This document shows, one piece after another, positions 6,459 through 9,096 of a stretch of 9,096 nucleotides of DNA (position 1 is the stretch's first letter; each line of letters opens with the position of its first letter). The translations under genes were made by a program, and so were the position numbers. Below the pieces are notes generated by a model that was not told where the DNA came from, ran no database searches, and saw only the letters and a list, made by a program, of their open reading frames with translations. Origin of the DNA: Candidatus Sulfopaludibacter sp. SbA3 (GTDB lineage: Bacteria > Acidobacteriota > Terriglobia > 2-12-FULL-54-10); contig CAMBEY010000105.1 in the NCBI GenBank assembly GCA_945865705.1, positions 1 through 9,096 of the forward strand, written 5' to 3'.

Positions 6459-7142
6459 ATGCGTGCAGCGCTCCAGTTTCTGACGATTATTCCGATTAGC
6501 GCCCCGAAAGGAAAACTGGGAGACGCAGCGTGGGCCTTTCCCATTGTTGGCGTCCTGCTGGGGCTAGTTTGCGCGGCAATTCTACCGTGGAAGCTGGGAC
6601 CGATCGTTGCGATGACTGTCATTGCACTACTGACCGGAGGTTTGCATGAAGACGGTCTAGCCGATGTATGCGACGCCATTCGAGCCCACCGCAGTCGCGA
6701 GCGGATGCACCAAATTTTGAAGGATAGCCGCATTGGAGCGCATGGCGCTTTGGCCCTGATGGCTTCGTTTTTGATTCGTTGGCAAGCGCTAGCATTATTG
6801 CCTCCGTACTCATGGCTGAAGTTAGTTGCGGTCTACGGCCTATCGCGAGCAATGATGGCATTGCTCGCGGCTACAAGCCTTCCGGCTGGCGACGGACTCG
6901 GCGCTACGTTCATTTCCACGCTGCCTTCCCGCGCTGGTTTCTGGGTAGCCGGTCAATCATTAGTCCTCGCTGCTATTACAGGATGGCCGATGGGCTTCCA
7001 GCTGCTAGCTGCCAATTGCGCTCTGCTCTTGCTGGTGCGCCGGTGGTTTCTGCTTCGTCTTGGCGGCGTCACCGGGGATTGTTTGGGTTTTCTATGTATT
7101 GCTTCCGAGACAGTTTCCTTGGCGATTCTCGCGTCGGCGTAG
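6459..7142 (+). CDS. cobS: Adenosylcobinamide-GDP ribazoletransferase (cobalamin synthase)
   Basis: 227 residues, toward the short end for this membrane protein (commonly about 240-260). CobS joins adenosyl-GDP-cobinamide to alpha-ribazole (or its 5'-phosphate), the closing step of cobalamin assembly, in the inner membrane. The start RAALQFLTIIPI is typical. The acidic metal-binding block GGLHEDGLADVCDA spans residues 60-73 and DSRIGAHGALAL begins at 89. Several hydrophobic helices follow (near 30-58, 97-120, 125-138, 160-195), and GGVTGDCLGF precedes the last helix. Start ATG 6459 lies 3 bases after the cobU stop and has only a weak Shine-Dalgarno. Substitutions for consensus are minor and the catalytic block is intact. 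Confidence 0.94.
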   Translation: MRAALQFLTIIPISAPKGKLGDAAWAFPIVGVLLGLVCAAILPWKLGPIVAMTVIALLTGGLHEDGLADVCDAIRAHRSRERMHQILKDSRIGAHGALALMASFLIRWQALALLPPYSWLKLVAVYGLSRAMMALLAATSLPAGDGLGATFISTLPSRAGFWVAGQSLVLAAITGWPMGFQLLAANCALLLLVRRWFLLRLGGVTGDCLGFLCIASETVSLAILASA

Positions 7143-7194
7143 TTCGGCTGATTCGAATGGCAACAATATTGCAGAATTTCAATGAGCACACACT

Positions 7195-7200
7195 AGAGGT
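7195..7200 (+). promoter_or_regulatory. Shine-Dalgarno site of cobT
   Basis: AGAGGT lies 8 bases before the TTG at 7209. An in-frame stop at 7194-7196 rules out any earlier start; a second TTG at 7215 would be too far from this site for best use. Confidence 0.5.
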
Positions 7201-7208
7201 ACCGACAC

Positions 7209-8249
7209 TTGAACTTGAATATTGAAATATCAGACCCAACCGATCAGGCGCTAGAGGCGCGAGTTTGGCAGCACTGGAATTCCCTCACGAAACCCCCGGG
7301 TAGCTTGGGCCGGCTAGAATCGTTAGTTGTCGAATACGCTCTTATGCACGGCACAGATCGGCCCCGGATCGATCGCAAGGTATTGGTATTGTTTTGCGCC
7401 GACCATGGGGTGACAGCGGAAGGTGTAAGTGCCTTTCCACGGGAAGTAACCGCGCAAATGGTGAGGAATTTTCTGACCGGTGGCGCCGCTATCAGCGTCT
7501 TATGTCGTCAACTCTGCATCGAACCAGTGGTCGTTGATGCTGGGGTAGATGGGCCAGTCGAGGTGGGCGCTCTTGACTATAAGTGTGGTCAGGGCACAGC
7601 CAACTTTGCCAAAGAGCCAGCCATGACAATAGTACAGGCTGAACAGGCGTTGCGGAACGGTATTATCTTGGCGGGGGAAGTCCGCCAGCGGGCCGATATC
7701 GCGGCCGTAGGCGAAATGGGCATCGGCAATACTACGTCTGCGAGTGCGCTGCTGTGTGCGCTCACCGGTTGCTCACCCCACGATGCCGCGGGAGCGGGCA
7801 CTGGATTGGATGCGGAGAGAATTTTGCACAAAGCCGAGGTTATCGCCAGCGCTTTGCGGCTACACGGAACTACCATCGCTTCTAACGATCCTGCAGAGAT
7901 TCTGTGCGCTTTGGGTGGATTTGAAATTGCAACGATGGCTGGATTTCTTCTGGGAGCGGCATCGCAGCGCCTGCCAGTCATGATCGATGGGTTTATTTGT
8001 GGTGCGGCGGTTCTCGTAGCCCGAGCATTCAACCCGAATGTTATGGGGTACTTAATCTTTTCACACCAATCCGCCGAGGCTGCACACCATAAAATGCTTG
8101 CGGCACTCCAGAAGAGGCCGCTACTCAATTTGGAGATGCGTTTGGGCGAAGGGACAGGAGCGACGCTCGCAATCGGGCTACTCGAAAGTGCCATGGCACT
8201 CTACACACAGATGGCTACATTCGAGCAAGGTGGTGTAAGCACAGTATGA
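7209..8249 (+). CDS. cobT: Nicotinate-nucleotide:dimethylbenzimidazole phosphoribosyltransferase
   Basis: 346 residues, the standard length. CobT transfers phosphoribose from nicotinate mononucleotide to 5,6-dimethylbenzimidazole, giving alpha-ribazole 5'-phosphate, the lower-ligand nucleotide used by CobS. Motifs in order: LTKPPGSLGRLE (residues 26-37), FCADHGVTAEGVSAFP (62-77), TGGAAISVLCRQL, GEMGIGNTTSASAL (168-181), IDGFICGAA, SHQSAEAAH and LGEGTGA (312-318). Glu314 in the last motif corresponds to the catalytic Glu317 of Salmonella CobT. Start is TTG 7209, preceded by AGAGGT. It lies 66 bases after cobS, the largest gap within the operon, and overlaps bluB by 4 bases (ATGA). With bluB next door the natural substrate is most likely dimethylbenzimidazole. 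Confidence 0.95.
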   Translation: MNLNIEISDPTDQALEARVWQHWNSLTKPPGSLGRLESLVVEYALMHGTDRPRIDRKVLVLFCADHGVTAEGVSAFPREVTAQMVRNFLTGGAAISVLCRQLCIEPVVVDAGVDGPVEVGALDYKCGQGTANFAKEPAMTIVQAEQALRNGIILAGEVRQRADIAAVGEMGIGNTTSASALLCALTGCSPHDAAGAGTGLDAERILHKAEVIASALRLHGTTIASNDPAEILCALGGFEIATMAGFLLGAASQRLPVMIDGFICGAAVLVARAFNPNVMGYLIFSHQSAEAAHHKMLAALQKRPLLNLEMRLGEGTGATLAIGLLESAMALYTQMATFEQGGVSTV

Positions 8250-8884
8250 CAGGCCCAGAATTTGACACCGAATTTTGCCACCAGCTTGATGAACTGCTGC
8301 ACTGGCGGCGCGACGTGCGGCATTTTCGCACGGATGCTATATCAGACGAGCTCATACAATCATTACTTAAGAAGGCCATGATGGCCCCGTCCGTCGGTTT
8401 CTCGCAGCCTTGGCGGTGGGTCGTTGTGAATTCCGAAGACGGCAGAGCCGCAGTTCGGCGAGAGTTTGAAAAGTGCAACATCGAAGCGCTTCAAGGGTAC
8501 TCCGGCGAGATCGCGGGTCGGTACTCGAAACTCAAACTTTCAGGTCTAGCGGAAGCACCTGTCCAAGTCGCGGTATTCGTAAATACCCGCTCAAGTACTG
8601 GTAGAGGACTTGGGCAGCAGACGATGCCAGAAACCAGGATCTGGTCTGTTGTGGTGGCGATTCACACGCTCTGGTTAGCCGCGCGCGCAGTTGGATTGGG
8701 GTTGGGCTGGGTCTCCATCCTGAATCCGGGATCGATGGAATCATTACTGGAGGTGCCTCCAGATTGGCGGTTCTTGGCCTACCTTTGTATCGGCTGGCCC
8801 GATGGGGAATGCGAGATCCCTTTACTGGAGCGCGCGGGTTGGGAGGCGAAGCTAGCCAATGAGGAGGTCGTGTTCTATCGGTAG
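8246..8884 (+). CDS. bluB: 5,6-dimethylbenzimidazole synthase
   Basis: 212 residues of the nitroreductase-like fold. BluB breaks down reduced FMN with O2 to 5,6-dimethylbenzimidazole, the lower ligand of cobalamin. Motifs are WRRDVRHFRTD (residues 20-30), MAPSVGFSQPWRWV (46-59), GQQTMPETRIWSVVVAIHTLWLAARA in the middle, LGLGWVSILNPG and YLCIGWP near the end. Asp23 and Ser157 align with Asp32 and Ser167 reported essential in Sinorhizobium meliloti BluB (constant offset of 9-10 residues). No fused domain is seen, unlike some BluB proteins joined to CobT or other B12 enzymes. It overlaps the cobT stop by 4 bases and is the last recognisable gene here. Requirement for O2 suggests life with at least some oxygen. 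General nitroreductases are the alternative, made unlikely by the BluB-specific motifs and position. Confidence 0.93.
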   Translation: MTGPEFDTEFCHQLDELLHWRRDVRHFRTDAISDELIQSLLKKAMMAPSVGFSQPWRWVVVNSEDGRAAVRREFEKCNIEALQGYSGEIAGRYSKLKLSGLAEAPVQVAVFVNTRSSTGRGLGQQTMPETRIWSVVVAIHTLWLAARAVGLGLGWVSILNPGSMESLLEVPPDWRFLAYLCIGWPDGECEIPLLERAGWEAKLANEEVVFYR

Positions 8885-9096
8885 TACGATCAAATCTATT
8901 CGGCGAAAGCTCCTTGAATGTTTGCCCTACCTAGTACAAACTATTGCAGTTCGAATGTGCCCCGATGTAGTGAGAGGTACTGGACTTCTGTAGCACTTAT
9001 CACATCAACACTCAAACGCCACAACACCAAAGATAATGTAGAGCATGCTGAACAAACTGAAGCACTTCATCCTGAGATGATCCACCAGAGTCGATA
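8885..9096. other. Downstream spacer without recognisable gene
   Basis: After the bluB stop I see no gene, no stem with a U-tract and no repeat of note beyond an 8-base palindrome AGCATGCT at 9042-9049. Short open stretches run through the right edge but none has a recognisable product. Confidence 0.5.

Noticed and set aside
7589..8194. 201-codon minus-strand open frame opposite cobT
   Set aside because: Composition-driven shadow of the well-conserved cobT gene; its product resembles nothing known.
9005..9070. Small minus-strand ORF of 21 hydrophobic residues near the right edge
   Set aside because: No ribosome-binding site or recognisable family; too short to support from sequence alone.

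Overview
The window carries a compact corrinoid operon, read left to right, next to mobile-element debris. It comes from a Gram-negative-type bacterium. Protein wording (CobS, CobT, BluB, the IS1380-type transposase) and the mixed, moderately GC-rich composition suggest an Acidobacteriota member, but that is a judgement from memory of homologues and was not tested.

Left part (1-770): two pieces of transposition genes. The first 29 codons of an integrase-core (rve-type) transposase run leftwards off the window edge. An IS1380-family (Transposase_DDE_1) remnant, lacking both ends and the last catalytic residue, runs rightwards. A hairpin lies between them. Positions 768-1186 hold no gene I can support, only AT-richer spacer with minor inverted repeats.

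Operon (about 1187-8884): a 5'-truncated cbiB remnant, then intact genes for L-threonine-phosphate decarboxylase (cobD), the corrinoid ABC importer (btuF, btuD, btuC), a PduX-type L-threonine kinase, cobU, cobS, cobT and bluB. All are on the + strand and most overlap by 1-26 bases or are a few bases apart, so translation is probably coupled. Four of the nine intact genes seem to start with TTG or GTG, several supported by strong Shine-Dalgarno sequences inside the previous gene.

How they work together: BtuFDC brings in corrinoids such as cobinamide or cobalamin. PduX phosphorylates L-threonine and CobD decarboxylates it to (R)-1-aminopropan-2-ol phosphate, which CbiB joins to the corrin ring. 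CobU activates adenosylcobinamide(-phosphate) with GTP. BluB makes 5,6-dimethylbenzimidazole from FMNH2 and O2, CobT turns it into alpha-ribazole phosphate, and CobS joins the two halves. No corrin-ring gene, adenosyltransferase (cobA/btuR/pduO) or alpha-ribazole phosphatase (cobC) is visible here. The set therefore looks like late assembly plus salvage, with the CbiB step broken at this locus. After bluB, 8885-9096 shows no recognisable gene or terminator.
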